Positions 1 through 8,152 of a stretch of DNA of 64,000 nt are shown here, one piece after another. Source of the stretch: Bacteroidaceae bacterium (GTDB lineage: Bacteria > Bacteroidota > Bacteroidia > Bacteroidales > Bacteroidaceae); assembly GCA_017469525.1 (NCBI GenBank), contig JAFUGG010000057.1:1-64000 (forward strand), read 5' to 3'. The translations under genes were made by a program, and so were the position numbers. How positions within the stretch are numbered: the first letter of the stretch is position 1; every line of letters begins with the position of its first letter. The notes below the pieces were generated by a model that worked only from the letters and a program-made list of their open reading frames with translations, ran no database searches and was not told the DNA's origin.

Positions 1-23
1 ACACACACACACACACACACACA
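1..23. repeat. (AC)n dinucleotide repeat at the window edge
   Basis: An uninterrupted AC dinucleotide run of about 23 nt begins at the first base of the window and may extend further to the left. Runs of this kind are prone to slippage. It lies about 170 nt upstream of the first gene. No function can be assigned. Confidence 0.9.
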
Positions 24-54
24 ATAGCTTCTAATAATATAATATATGTATGCG

Positions 55-95
55 CGTGCCCGCATGTGAGGAGTCTCTCCTCGCGTGCGGGCACG
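55..95. other. Strong 19-bp hairpin with 3-nt loop
   Basis: The left arm (55-73) and right arm (77-95) pair along all 19 positions if G-U wobble is allowed, around the loop TCT. There is no T-run directly after it, so a simple Rho-independent terminator is not certain. It could end a transcript from the left, or act as a leader structure for the gene starting at 192. The stretch from 96 to 191 is AT-rich with repeated ACTATAG motifs and shows no clear TAnnTTTG promoter. Confidence 0.6.
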
Positions 96-191
96 TGGCG
101 TTCTATATAGTGACTATAGTAACTATAGATACGATAGGAACCATAAAAAACAGCAAAGAGAATCATTTAATAACCTAAAGCAAAGAGTAAC

Positions 192-1178
192 ATGAAACAG
201 AGAATTCTTTTGATGGCCGCGCTGCTGGTGGCAGCGGGTTTGCAGAGTGTTTCGGCACAGACGGCCATGAAGGTGTGGCGAAGAAGCAACTTTGAAATCT
301 ATCGCACCGGCGAGGTGGACAGCGTGCAGTTCGTCAATCTGGTGAGCGAGATTCAGCTTTCGCAGACATCGGTGGAGCTGGAGAAGGGCGAGACGTTGCA
401 GCTGACGGCTACCGTGCTCCCCGAGGACGCCGACGAGAAGTCGGTGACATGGCAGAGCAACATTCCCTCTATCGCATCGGTTGATGAGACGGGCTTGCTG
501 ACGGCAATGCACGTGGGCAGTTGCATCGTGACTTGCTCTGCTACGGACGGCAGTGGCGTGAAGGCTACATGCCAGGTGACGGTGACATCGAGCACGACGC
601 CAGAGCCAGACCCTGGTAACCATGAGTGGGTTGACCTCGGCTTGCCCTCTGGCACGCTTTGGGCGACGTGCAACGTCGGTGCAAGCAGTCCAGAGGAATA
701 CGGCGACTACTTCGCCTGGGGCGAGACAACGTCAAAGGACGTGTACAACATGGATACATACTTCGACTCAGACTATAATAAATACTACATCAATGGTTTG
801 ACGGAGTTGTTTTCTGAGGACGATGCAGCCACGGTGAACTGGGGAAGCGGTTGGCAGATGCCGAGCCTTGACCAGATAAAAGAACTCATCAACAGCGAGT
901 ACACGACGATAGAATGGACGACGCAGGGCGACGTGAGCGGCGGATTGATTACGAGCAAGAGCAACGGCAACAGCATTTTCCTGCCTGCTGGGGGCTACCG
1001 CAACGACACGAGTCTCCCCACCACGGGCTCGAACGGCTGGTATTGGTCGCGTACGTTCTACACGGACTACTCCTCCTACGCATTTGGCTTGTACTTCAAT
1101 TATACTTCTTATTTCAGCCCGGGTTTCGACGACCGTTACTTCGGCCGAAACGTCCGTCCTGTGCGCGTTGCTGAATAG
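192..1178 (+). CDS. Secreted BIG2-domain and FISUMP-domain protein
   Basis: This is a predicted exported protein of 328 residues. Residues 1-23 form a signal peptide (MKQRILLMAALLVAAGLQS...) ending in SAQ. Residues about 53-131 are a bacterial Ig-like group 2 (BIG2) fold, recognisable from the ELEKGETLQLTATVLPEDA and VTWQSN..IASVDETG..TA pattern. Residues about 143-328 (EWVDLGLPSGTLWATCNVG, then WQMPSLDQIKELI and GYRN) match the Fibrobacter succinogenes major paralogous domain style common in Bacteroidales surface proteins. No catalytic motif is visible, so a surface adhesive or glycan-binding role is inference. No cysteine lipobox is seen. A hairpin terminator follows at 1247. Confidence 0.85.
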   Translation: MKQRILLMAALLVAAGLQSVSAQTAMKVWRRSNFEIYRTGEVDSVQFVNLVSEIQLSQTSVELEKGETLQLTATVLPEDADEKSVTWQSNIPSIASVDETGLLTAMHVGSCIVTCSATDGSGVKATCQVTVTSSTTPEPDPGNHEWVDLGLPSGTLWATCNVGASSPEEYGDYFAWGETTSKDVYNMDTYFDSDYNKYYINGLTELFSEDDAATVNWGSGWQMPSLDQIKELINSEYTTIEWTTQGDVSGGLITSKSNGNSIFLPAGGYRNDTSLPTTGSNGWYWSRTFYTDYSSYAFGLYFNYTSYFSPGFDDRYFGRNVRPVRVAE

Positions 1179-1246
1179 TCCTTTGGCAAGCAGGCCTGGC
1201 CGACGATGATTGCTTAGGCCTACGGAAAGCAAGTCGGCAAACAACG

Positions 1247-1284
1247 ATGAGGTGTGTCTGGAAACAGGCACACCTCATTTTATG
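1247..1284 (+). terminator. Rho-independent terminator after the FISUMP gene
   Basis: A stem of about 14 bp (ATGAGGTGTGTCTG against CAGGCACACCTCAT) with a GAAA loop is followed by TTTTATG. It ends the + strand transcript of the 192-1178 gene and may also serve the convergent gene that stops at 1312. Confidence 0.7.
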
Positions 1285-1311
1285 TTGTTGCGGGGAAGTG
1301 GGAAGTCTTTT

Positions 1312-2853
1312 CTACTCTATCGTGAGGAAGGTGATGGAGTGGGCTGGAATCTGGACGGCTGACTTGCGGACGCGGAAGGTCTGCTCCTCGGGGCGGACGT
1401 GTTCGTCGCCGCGGTCGTTGTAGTCGTCGGCTGAGCGACCGGCGAGGACGAGGCCCTTCAGCTGGCGAGGCTCTTTCTTGTTCATCGAGGCGAAGTCGAT
1501 GTCGAGGCTGACGGCGTTCTGCGGATCCTTGTTCACTACGGCGAGGACGTAGCGGCTGCCTTCGGCGTTGGCGGTCAGGACAGCGTCGAGCACGGCGGTC
1601 TGCTTGTCGTTATGGGCAAGCGTGGCGAACTGTCCGAGGGTCGGCACATAGAATTTCTCGAGGTGGTTGGTGTAGAGAAGCAGGGTGTAGAAAGTGGTTC
1701 GGCGCGTGATGCCATCTTTGTCCACGAAGATGGGGCCGCGTGTGTTGACGATGGGCGAGAAGCAGGCGATGTCCACAATATCGGAGTGGCGGAGGCAGGC
1801 GTTGAGGAAGCAGGCCGAGAAGCAAGCGTCCGCCATCGTGTACGTTGCGGCGATGTCGTTCTTGCGGCGCGCCTCGAGGTCGAAGCCCTTGCGGAGGTTG
1901 CCGTGCCAAGGATGGTGCCAGTTGCGGAGGTTCCACTCGTCGTAGGCAATCTTAATCTTTCCCTTGCCGAATCCCGCCTCGTCGAGGATGCCGATGGTGC
2001 GTAGGATGTCCTGCTCCGGAGCGTCGGTCTTCATCATGCAGTCGATGTAGGAAGCGGGGTTGTTGACGTGGTAGAGGGGGTCCCAATAGCCGTGGATGCT
2101 GATGTAGTCGAGTGTCCATCCGGCTTCTTTGAGCAGTGGCAGGCTCCATCCCTTGTTGCTTGTGGCGGCGGCGAAGAGCTTTGCGTCGCGTGTGACGGAA
2201 CGCATCAGCTTGGCGCTCTCCCTGACGAGCGGGCCCCATTCCTGCACCGTGCGTGCTCCCAGCTCGTGGCGTCCCCAGTTCTCATTGCCGACGCTCCAGT
2301 ACTTCACGTTGTAGGGTTCGTCGTGTCCGTTCTGCTTGCGCAGGCGGGCCCACTTGCCGACGTTGAGGTTGCAGTACTCCATCCAGTCGCTCATCTCCTC
2401 GGGCGTGCCCGTACCCGCATTGGTGCAGATGTAGGGTTCGCAGCCCACTTTGCGGCACCACTTGATGTACTCGTCCGTTCCGAACGTGTTGGGGTCCTCC
2501 ACCTGCCACGTCTTGTCGTAGACAGGCTGCCTGTCCTGTCCCACACCCTCCAGCCAGTGGTAGGTGGAGACGAAGCATCCGCCTGGCCATCGGACGATGG
2601 GCATCTTGATTTCCTTGATGGCTTCGATGACGTCGGTGCGGAAGCCGTCCTCGTCCGAGAGCGGGTTGCCCGGGTCGAAGATGCCGCCGTAGATTTGTGT
2701 GTCGAAGTGTTCGATGAATCCTCCGAAGAGCATCGGGTTGTACTCCACCCGTCCTGCGTCCTTGCTGACGGCAATGGTGTTCTGCGGATTGGTGCTTTCT
2801 GCCTGCGCGCTCATGCAGAGGGCCAGGGCAATCATGGTCAGTGTGTTTCTCAT
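1312..2853 (-). CDS. Alpha-L-arabinofuranosidase, GH51 family (513 aa)
   Basis: The enzyme releases terminal arabinofuranosyl residues from arabinoxylan, arabinan or related oligosaccharides by the retaining mechanism of clan GH-A. Residues 1-18 are a signal peptide, so it is exported to the periplasm or beyond. The catalytic barrel holds the acid/base Glu191 in VGNENWG and the likely nucleophile Glu306 in IAYDEWN. RWPGGCF near residue 88 is another GH51 hallmark. The C-terminal 130 residues form the usual beta-sandwich. The length is typical. The next gene on the same strand (a phosphoesterase) lies 45 nt upstream and is unrelated in function. A second, larger GH51 enzyme is at 12290. Confidence 0.95.
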   Translation of the reverse strand: MRNTLTMIALALCMSAQAESTNPQNTIAVSKDAGRVEYNPMLFGGFIEHFDTQIYGGIFDPGNPLSDEDGFRTDVIEAIKEIKMPIVRWPGGCFVSTYHWLEGVGQDRQPVYDKTWQVEDPNTFGTDEYIKWCRKVGCEPYICTNAGTGTPEEMSDWMEYCNLNVGKWARLRKQNGHDEPYNVKYWSVGNENWGRHELGARTVQEWGPLVRESAKLMRSVTRDAKLFAAATSNKGWSLPLLKEAGWTLDYISIHGYWDPLYHVNNPASYIDCMMKTDAPEQDILRTIGILDEAGFGKGKIKIAYDEWNLRNWHHPWHGNLRKGFDLEARRKNDIAATYTMADACFSACFLNACLRHSDIVDIACFSPIVNTRGPIFVDKDGITRRTTFYTLLLYTNHLEKFYVPTLGQFATLAHNDKQTAVLDAVLTANAEGSRYVLAVVNKDPQNAVSLDIDFASMNKKEPRQLKGLVLAGRSADDYNDRGDEHVRPEEQTFRVRKSAVQIPAHSITFLTIE

Positions 2854-2898
2854 TTCTGTGTTTTTTAAGGAGTTTAGTATTGTGTTGAGTTGGGTAGG

Positions 2899-3996
2899 CT
2901 ATTGTGCCGGCAGGATGTTCAGGACGAGGTATTCCGAGCGAGTGCCAATGCGGAACTTGCCGCCCCAGATGCCTATGCCGCTGCTGACGTAGTAGCTTGT
3001 CGCGCCACGCTGATGCCTTCCGAAGGCACATTCGTACATGGCGTCGGTGATCCAGGAGATGGGCCAGACCTGTCCATGATGGGTGTGTCCGCTGAACTGG
3101 AAGTCGATGCCTTCGCGCTCGGCCTGTTCCAGATGGTAGGGCTGATGGTCGAGCAGGATGCAGAACTTCGATGTGTCGGCCTCCTTCATGATGTTCTTGA
3201 GGGGCAGACGCCTGCTGTTGGTGCGGTCGTCGCGTCCCGCGATGCAGATTTCGCCCAGCCGCGTCGTCGTGTCCCTCAGCAGGCAGATGTCGGCGTCGCG
3301 GTAGAACTGACGTGCCTCCGGCTCGCCGCTGTAGTATTCGTGGTTGCCCAGGCAGGCGAAGATGGGCGCGTCTATCCGGAGGAACTCCTCGTGCATCCGT
3401 TCCTCGCGAAGCGGCCGCATACTGCCGTCGATGATGTCTCCGGCCACCAGCACCATGTCGGGATGCTCATTGTTTATCATGTCAACCCATCGGGCGAACT
3501 CCTTTCGGCGGTTGTGATAACCGAGGTGCAGGTCGCTCATGAGCACCAGACGGACGGGTTTGGTCAGCTTCGCCGAACGAAGCTGCACTTCCTCGCGGTG
3601 CTTGTGGCGGTAGTGGATGTTGCCGTAAAGGAACAGGGCGAAGAGGCAGAGCACGATGCCGGAGGCGGTCCACCAGTTGTCGCGAAGCCATGCGGCAGGC
3701 AGCAGACGCACGAGCCTCAGCATGTCCATCGCCAGGAAGAGCATCGTGAGATAGAGCAAGACGATGATGCTCGACGTGCCCACCTCATAGACCGCCGTCG
3801 CAAGGGGCATCGGCAGGCTGTCCGTGGTGCGGAAGATGCTGGCAAAGAGCAGCATGAAAGCGCCCAGCATCAGCAGAACAGCGAGGACTCTCCAGCCCCA
3901 TGCAAGGGGGAGCAACTGCCAGATGTGCCATCCGACATACGCCAAAGCCGTCAGCGGCAAGAGCAGGAATACCAGCATCCACATTTTCTGAATCAT
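2899..3996 (-). CDS. Membrane-anchored metallophosphoesterase (365 aa)
   Basis: The calcineurin-like metal-binding set is complete and in order: MSDLHLGYH (DxH), VAGDIIDG (GDxxD), CLGNHEYY (GNHE) and SGHTHHGQ. About 150 N-terminal residues form four hydrophobic segments, so the catalytic domain is tethered to the membrane. Related Bacteroidota proteins are annotated as YkuE/YaeI-type phosphoesterases, some acting on lipid substrates; the substrate here is unknown. The start was placed at 3996 (MIQKMWML) rather than an upstream in-frame ATG at 4086, because a TATCTTTGC promoter element lies at 4061-4069, inside the longer reading frame. Confidence 0.85.
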   Translation of the reverse strand: MIQKMWMLVFLLLPLTALAYVGWHIWQLLPLAWGWRVLAVLLMLGAFMLLFASIFRTTDSLPMPLATAVYEVGTSSIIVLLYLTMLFLAMDMLRLVRLLPAAWLRDNWWTASGIVLCLFALFLYGNIHYRHKHREEVQLRSAKLTKPVRLVLMSDLHLGYHNRRKEFARWVDMINNEHPDMVLVAGDIIDGSMRPLREERMHEEFLRIDAPIFACLGNHEYYSGEPEARQFYRDADICLLRDTTTRLGEICIAGRDDRTNSRRLPLKNIMKEADTSKFCILLDHQPYHLEQAEREGIDFQFSGHTHHGQVWPISWITDAMYECAFGRHQRGATSYYVSSGIGIWGGKFRIGTRSEYLVLNILPAQ

Positions 3997-4060
3997 GTTT
4001 TGTTTGTCTTTTTTGGAAAGCGCGGGGCAGTCCGTTGCCCGTTCCGGCGCGTTTCCGAGT

Positions 4061-4091
4061 GCAAAGATACGAATTATTTCCGACATTCCAA
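4061..4091 (-). promoter_or_regulatory. Bacteroidota-type promoter for the phosphoesterase gene
   Basis: Read on the - strand there is a -7 element TATCTTTGC (4061-4069) and, 18 nt upstream, a TTGG box (4088-4091). The predicted transcription start is about 55-60 nt upstream of the ATG at 3996. Its position rules out the longer reading frame. Confidence 0.75.
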
Positions 4092-4260
4092 TAGGTTTGG
4101 CCTGTCAAATTGAAATCGGTTTCGTAAGTTATAAAATGGAGTGAAAAAAGGAATCGCGAAGAAGCAAGGGTATGGGTGGCAGGATGAGTCCTCGCCCTGA
4201 ATGCGGGAAAAGCCTCTCGTCATCGCGTTTTACAGCCCTTCGCACTACATGGGGGAGTTT

Positions 4261-4326
4261 GCACGTACATGTAGATGCAATGAAGGTGGTTGCATTTCCT
4301 TCATGAAACATTTGCAAGTTTCGGGC
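4261..4326. repeat. 22-bp-register repeats, including an 18-mer shared with 11374
   Basis: Three consecutive 22-bp blocks (4261-4282, 4283-4304, 4305-4326) each hold internal dyad symmetry: GCACGTACATGTAGATGC, then GAAGG...CCTTC, then GAAAC...GTTTC. The first 18-mer is identical to the outer unit of the array at 11374-11435. The third block overlaps the -33 box of the promoter at 4311. The remaining 170 nt between 4092 and 4260 show nothing recognisable. Confidence 0.7.
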
Positions 4327-4343
4327 AAAATGACTACCTTTGC
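4311..4343 (+). promoter_or_regulatory. Strong Bacteroidota-type promoter facing the small ORF
   Basis: TTTG (4311-4314), a 20-nt spacer and TACCTTTGC (4335-4343) make a near-consensus promoter. The predicted start site is near 4350, about 18 nt before the ATG at 4368. No conventional gene begins within 480 nt, so the promoter points either to the small ORF at 4368 or to a non-coding RNA. Confidence 0.75.
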
Positions 4344-4367
4344 CGAGCAGTCAAACACATAAAGTAA

Positions 4368-4490
4368 ATGGCTATAAAGTATCCAATTGCGAAGCGCGGC
4401 TCGTCGAGTCAGGCCGCCTCGTGCGCCAAGGCAAAGGCTCACAAACGGTCTGTCGCCTCGTACAGAGCTGAGGAGGTCAGGTTTCGCTGA
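4368..4490 (+). pseudogene. Small basic ORF (40 aa), possible HU-like gene remnant
   Basis: This ORF of 40 codons starts right after a near-consensus promoter. The product begins MAIKYPIAKRG and is rich in Lys, Arg and Ser. The first 11 residues resemble the start of the HU-like protein at 11525 (MPIQFSIARRG), and the same 18-mer repeat lies about 90-110 nt upstream of both ATGs. After residue 11 no similarity is evident, and the ORF ends 13 nt before a palindromic element. It could be a decayed copy of an HU-like gene truncated by the repeat insertion, or a genuine small basic protein. The sequence alone does not settle this. Confidence 0.4.
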
Positions 4491-4502
4491 TGCAAGGAAG
4501 GC

Positions 4503-4707
4503 AGCAAGGGGGCTTGCCCCCTCGTAAACAAAGGCATTGTTCTGGCGGATTTGCAATCCGCCAGTATTGAATATAAGCATTTGTAATGCGATGCACTTCT
4601 TGCGGGATTGCAAATCCCTATATTCTTTACGGCCGGATTATAAATCCGACCGAACGGCGGATTCTCGTCACACGTCGTGGCAAACAAGGGGGCAAGCCCC
4701 CTTGCTG
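4503..4707. repeat. Composite REP-like palindromic element
   Basis: The element is bounded by GC-rich palindromes (GCAAGGGGGCTTGCCCCC from 4503 and ACAAGGGGGCAAGCCCCC from 4684). Between them are four smaller palindromes built on an ATTTGYAAT-like core, centred near 4553, 4583, 4611 and 4641, so about 28-30 bp apart. Their outer bases differ but remain self-complementary, which suggests selection for structure. It resembles REP-type elements; no transposase is nearby. The remaining 137 nt up to the sigma-factor start at 4845 show no further feature. Confidence 0.7.
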
Positions 4708-4844
4708 TCTTCGCTTAATCCTGTTCAACTTCATCATATTACTCCCAAACCTAAGTAAGAAATGCCGTCATAAAGCAAAAAAAAAGAAGTAGGGAGCGAC
4801 ATATTCCCTCCTTTTCTGTGTATATATAGGTAGCAAACGAACTC

Positions 4845-5375
4845 ATGGCAGACCAGGAAAAGCAGATGATACTTGCTGCCCAGCGCGGGCAGACGGACGG
4901 ATACAAGTACCTGATGGGCAGGTACGGACGTCAGGTACAGCTGCTTGTGGCGCAGATGGTGGGCGACTGCCGCGATGCGGAGGAGCTGACGCAGGACACG
5001 TTTGTCCGCGCCTTCGAGCACCTGAAGGACTTCGACCCCGAGCGGGCCTCGTTCCAGACATGGCTCTCTCGCATCGCCTACCGCCATGCCCTGAACCATC
5101 TCCGCAGTCATGGCCTCGCCACAAAGCCTTTGGAGGAGGGGAGATGTCTGCCCGAAAGCGACGAGGCAAACAGCACGGACGAGCGTCTCAACCGTCTCGA
5201 CGAAGCCATCGACCGCCTCCGCCCCGAGGAACGCACACTGCTCCATCTGCACTACTACGAGGAACGTTCGCTCCAGGAGATAGCCCAAGTGACCGGCGTA
5301 GCAGCAGGGCCGCTTGCCAACCGCCTGCAAAGAATAAGGCAGAAACTGAGGAAACTGCTTGACATTGACCATTGA
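4845..5375 (+). CDS. ECF-type RNA polymerase sigma factor (176 aa)
   Basis: Region 2 is clear at residues about 10-80 (GDCRDAEELTQDTFVRAFEHL, then FQTWLSRIAYRHALNHLRSH), and region 4 at about 118-172 (LRPEERTLLHLHYYEERSLQEIAQVTGVAAGPLANRLQRI), with the helix-turn-helix that binds the -35 box. The length is typical of extracytoplasmic-function sigma factors. The next gene, 19 nt downstream, encodes a single-pass membrane protein of anti-sigma layout, so the pair probably forms an envelope-signal switch. The C-terminus reads IDH, encoded by the first copies of a TTGACCA heptad repeat that also supplies the stop codon. Confidence 0.92.
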   Translation: MADQEKQMILAAQRGQTDGYKYLMGRYGRQVQLLVAQMVGDCRDAEELTQDTFVRAFEHLKDFDPERASFQTWLSRIAYRHALNHLRSHGLATKPLEEGRCLPESDEANSTDERLNRLDEAIDRLRPEERTLLHLHYYEERSLQEIAQVTGVAAGPLANRLQRIRQKLRKLLDIDH

Positions 5376-5394
5376 CCACCAGCCATTGACCATT
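5364..5394 (+). repeat. ATTGACC heptad repeat at the sigma/anti-sigma junction
   Basis: ATTGACC occurs at 5364, 5371 and 5385, the last followed by ATTATG. The TGA stop of the sigma-factor gene (5373-5375) lies inside the second copy. The same heptad lies at the adaptor/pump junction (8141-8168). Confidence 0.8.
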
Positions 5395-5976
5395 ATGATG
5401 GATGATAAAGAGCAAGATAAACTACTGAGGGCAGCACTCGAACGGCGAGCAGCCAACGTGCCGCCGCTCCCGGAGGACTTCGCCGAAAGGGTGCTGAAAC
5501 GCCACCGTGCGTCGGCCGTCAGGTCGACGGGTCTCCGCCTTCTCTGGGCGGGCAACATCGCCGCCGCCTTGCTCGTGGGCTTCTTCCTCTGGCCTCGACA
5601 TCAGAAGGAGATGCCCGTGCCAGCCGCTCCGCCTGTCCTCGCCGAGGTGATAGAAACGGAAACAAACCTCCCGGCACAAGCCCCCTCAGCCCCCGTAAAG
5701 GAGAGCAAGGAGCCCCTCCGCAAGGAGAAACCAGCTCCGAAGAAGCCTCATGTAGAGAAAAAAACAGCCGAGAAAGAGCACTCCCCCAAAGGGGAAGCGG
5801 GGAAGAGGCTGCCCGTCATCCCCCCCGACAGGCAGGCGCTCGTGGACATCTACCTTGCCGAAGAAGCCCTTCAGGTAGAGTACATGCTCAGGGAACCACT
5901 GGAGGAGCTGCGGGCATTCTATGCCAGCTTCGACGAAGAGGAACCCGACACCGCCGTCCACATCATTGAAATCTAA
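5395..5976 (+). CDS. Putative membrane anti-sigma factor (193 aa)
   Basis: This product is not assigned to a named family with certainty. The N-terminal 55 residues are charged and cytosolic in appearance, followed by one membrane segment (about residues 57-73, LLWAGNIAAALLVGFFLW), then a Pro/Lys/Glu-rich periplasmic stretch and a C-terminal helical part. That layout, and its position 19 nt behind the ECF sigma gene, fit an anti-sigma factor, but no zinc-binding HxxxCxxC motif is present. The start at 5395 is preferred to an in-frame ATG at 5359 that would overlap the sigma gene. A short stretch around 5783-5808 (SPKGEAGKR) resembles half of the palindromic element seen elsewhere in the window. 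Confidence 0.65.
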   Translation: MMDDKEQDKLLRAALERRAANVPPLPEDFAERVLKRHRASAVRSTGLRLLWAGNIAAALLVGFFLWPRHQKEMPVPAAPPVLAEVIETETNLPAQAPSAPVKESKEPLRKEKPAPKKPHVEKKTAEKEHSPKGEAGKRLPVIPPDRQALVDIYLAEEALQVEYMLREPLEELRAFYASFDEEEPDTAVHIIEI

Positions 5977-5996
5977 TCATCTAACTATACTTCAAC

Positions 5997-6872
5997 ATGA
6001 AAACAATCATCAAATGTCTATTCTTCCTCCTTGCCACAAGCGTTTCCGCACAGAACCGGACGCTGGAGGAACTACCGTCGATGCTTCAGAAAGAGTACGG
6101 CCTGACGCTCAAGAAATCCATCAACCAGGAGCGGGACATCCTGCGGGAAGGCCGTCCGCTCAAGTCCAGAGCCGACATCTATGCCTTCGTCCTGACCGCA
6201 AAACAAAGGGAGAAAATCCTCCCGACCCTGCAAGAGGCCTTCGAGAAAGCTGGCAAGGACGACCCGAACTGCTATAGTGTGAACACCATGAACGACTTGA
6301 CGGGCAAGGAAAGCCTGCGCAATCTGATGATAGGCGACAATCCTGATCAGTACATCACCATCGGTCAGGACTACAACAACTACGTCAACGTGAACTTCCT
6401 CGATGCGGAAGACTCGACCAAGACCCACCGCTATGCCTACGCCCTGGAGTGGCGCGAGATGCAGGAAACATCAGAGAAAGGCAGCCTCGAGGTGCGTTAC
6501 GTCGTCACCTACGCCAAGATTCCCAAGCCGCAGATAAGCGTCAAGTACCACGCTTCGACGAAGGTCTCCGACCTCATCGGCAACGACTTCACGGCCGATG
6601 ACCTGCTCTCGGGCGACAACATCCTGCTCCTCTTCGACCAGCTCAAAGAGAAGTACGAGTCGGGAAAGAACAAGACATTCGATGCCATCTCCATCTATCT
6701 CCTCTGCAAACGTGCACACAACTACGGCTTCTTCACAGACGCACGCTCCCAAAAGGAACTCGACCAGCTCAAGGACGAAGTGATAACCTTGTACAACAAG
6801 GAAACAGACCCGGCCTGCGACTACTACCTCAAGCTCGCCCTCGAAGAGCTCGGGAAGATACAGACGAAGTAG
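5997..6872 (+). CDS. Secreted protein of unknown function (291 aa)
   Basis: Residues 1-18 are a signal peptide (MKTIIKCLFFLLATSVSA, cleavage before QNRTLEEL). The mature part is charged, has no transmembrane segment and no cysteine lipobox, and shows no motif I recognise. It begins 20 nt after the putative anti-sigma gene, so it probably belongs to the same transcript as the ECF sigma factor and may be its target or an envelope-stress component. That link is inferred from position only. Confidence 0.75.
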   Translation: MKTIIKCLFFLLATSVSAQNRTLEELPSMLQKEYGLTLKKSINQERDILREGRPLKSRADIYAFVLTAKQREKILPTLQEAFEKAGKDDPNCYSVNTMNDLTGKESLRNLMIGDNPDQYITIGQDYNNYVNVNFLDAEDSTKTHRYAYALEWREMQETSEKGSLEVRYVVTYAKIPKPQISVKYHASTKVSDLIGNDFTADDLLSGDNILLLFDQLKEKYESGKNKTFDAISIYLLCKRAHNYGFFTDARSQKELDQLKDEVITLYNKETDPACDYYLKLALEELGKIQTK

Positions 6873-7031
6873 ATTCGACCATCCACGAAACTCAAAAAAC
6901 GTTTTCTCAACACTTTATAAAAGGTATTTTTTCTTTTCGTGAACCTCGACCAGCTGTGAAGCCAGTCGGGGCTTTTCGTTGTTTGTCACATTATTTTTCA
7001 CTTTTCCCTTTCCTTTTTTCCCTTTTTTTCG

Positions 7032-7040
7032 TACCTTTGC
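7032..7040 (+). promoter_or_regulatory. TACCTTTGC -7 element for the first RND operon
   Basis: TACCTTTGC lies 26 nt upstream of the ATG at 7067 and is preceded by pyrimidine-rich sequence without a good TTTG box. It lies inside the longer in-frame ORF that would begin at 6956, which supports the start at 7067. Between 6873 and 7031 a hairpin-like CCTCGAC...GTCGGGG (about 6946-6971) may terminate the upstream transcript. Confidence 0.65.
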
Positions 7041-7066
7041 ACGGCAAGTTCTATACATTATATATA

Positions 7067-8152
7067 ATGAGAAAGATTGTTTGGACCCTGTTGCTGGGGC
7101 TTTCGCTCTTCTCCTGCACGGAAAAGAAACAAGAGAAAGATGCTCCGGTCTACAGGACGATGAAGGTGGAGCGCAGCAGTCAGGAGGTGAAGGCCACATA
7201 CAGCGCCACCATGAAAGGAAGGGAGACAGTGGAGGTGCGGCCGCAAGTGAGCGGACTCATCACGAAGATTATGACCGCAGAAGGACAGAAGGTCAGCAAA
7301 GGGCAAACGCTCTTTATCATCGACCAGGTGCCCTACGTCGCCGCCCTCAATACGGCAGAGGCATCGTTGAAGTCAGCCAAGGCAGCCGAAGCAACGGCCC
7401 AGCTCAACTACGACAGCAAGAAGCAACTGCGCGACCAGCAGGTCATCAGCGACTTCGAACTACAGACCTCCCAGCAGGCACTCCTGTCGGCACAGGCTCA
7501 GGTGGCGCAAGCTCAGGCTCAGGTGGCCAATGCCCGCAACAGTCTCAGCTATACGGTCGTGAAGAGCCCCCTCAGTGGTGTGGCCGGCATGATACCCTAT
7601 CACGTCGGAGCCCTCGTAAGTCCCAGCATCGCGGAGCCTTTGATTTCGGTCAGCGACGACAGCGAGATGTGGGTTTATTTCAGTCTGAGCGAGCGTGAGG
7701 TCACTGACCTTACCATGCAATACGGCAGCGTCGAAGCCTTCATCAGCGGGATGCCCGACGTCTCGCTCCTCTTGAGCAACGGCAAGGAATACGACCAGAA
7801 GGGTAGGGTAGACGCGGTGAGCGGCATCGTGGACGCCAGCACGGGAGCCGTCTCCCTGCGTGCCGTCTTCCCGAATCCCCAGCATCTATTGCGAAATGGG
7901 GGCACAGGAACGGTCGTCGTCTCCACCATTAGGGACGATGTCATCGTTATTCCCCAGACCGCGACCTTCGAACTTCAGAACAAAGTGTTTGTGTATCGTG
8001 TCGTGGAAGGCAAGACGCAGCAGACAGAGATCAGCGTCGCTCCGCTCGACGACGGCAAGACCTACATCGTGGAAAGCGGCCTCCAGAAAGGCGACATCAT
8101 CATTGCCGAAGGCGCCGGACTGCTGAAAGAGGGTTTATCCATTGACCATTGA
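7067..8152 (+). CDS. RND efflux periplasmic adaptor lipoprotein (361 aa)
   Basis: This is the membrane-fusion subunit that links an inner-membrane RND pump to an outer-membrane channel. The N-terminus (MRKIVWTLLLGLSLFSC) ends in a lipobox, so the protein is probably a periplasm-facing lipoprotein. A biotinyl-lipoyl-like half-motif (VRPQVSGLITKIMTAEGQKV) sits near residue 60, followed by an Ala/Gln-rich coiled-coil hairpin (about 95-155), the second lipoyl half (VKSPLSGVAGM) and beta-barrel domains, as in AcrA/MexA. The start was moved to 7067 because the promoter lies just upstream. The last residues (SIDH) and the stop codon are encoded by a TTGACCA heptad repeat. The pump gene follows 20 nt later. 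Confidence 0.92.
   Translation: MRKIVWTLLLGLSLFSCTEKKQEKDAPVYRTMKVERSSQEVKATYSATMKGRETVEVRPQVSGLITKIMTAEGQKVSKGQTLFIIDQVPYVAALNTAEASLKSAKAAEATAQLNYDSKKQLRDQQVISDFELQTSQQALLSAQAQVAQAQAQVANARNSLSYTVVKSPLSGVAGMIPYHVGALVSPSIAEPLISVSDDSEMWVYFSLSEREVTDLTMQYGSVEAFISGMPDVSLLLSNGKEYDQKGRVDAVSGIVDASTGAVSLRAVFPNPQHLLRNGGTGTVVVSTIRDDVIVIPQTATFELQNKVFVYRVVEGKTQQTEISVAPLDDGKTYIVESGLQKGDIIIAEGAGLLKEGLSIDH

Noticed and set aside
4537..4758. 73-codon ORF beginning MFWRICNPPVLN
   Set aside because: It is translated entirely from the palindromic element at 4503-4707 and its flank; no coding pattern or promoter supports it.
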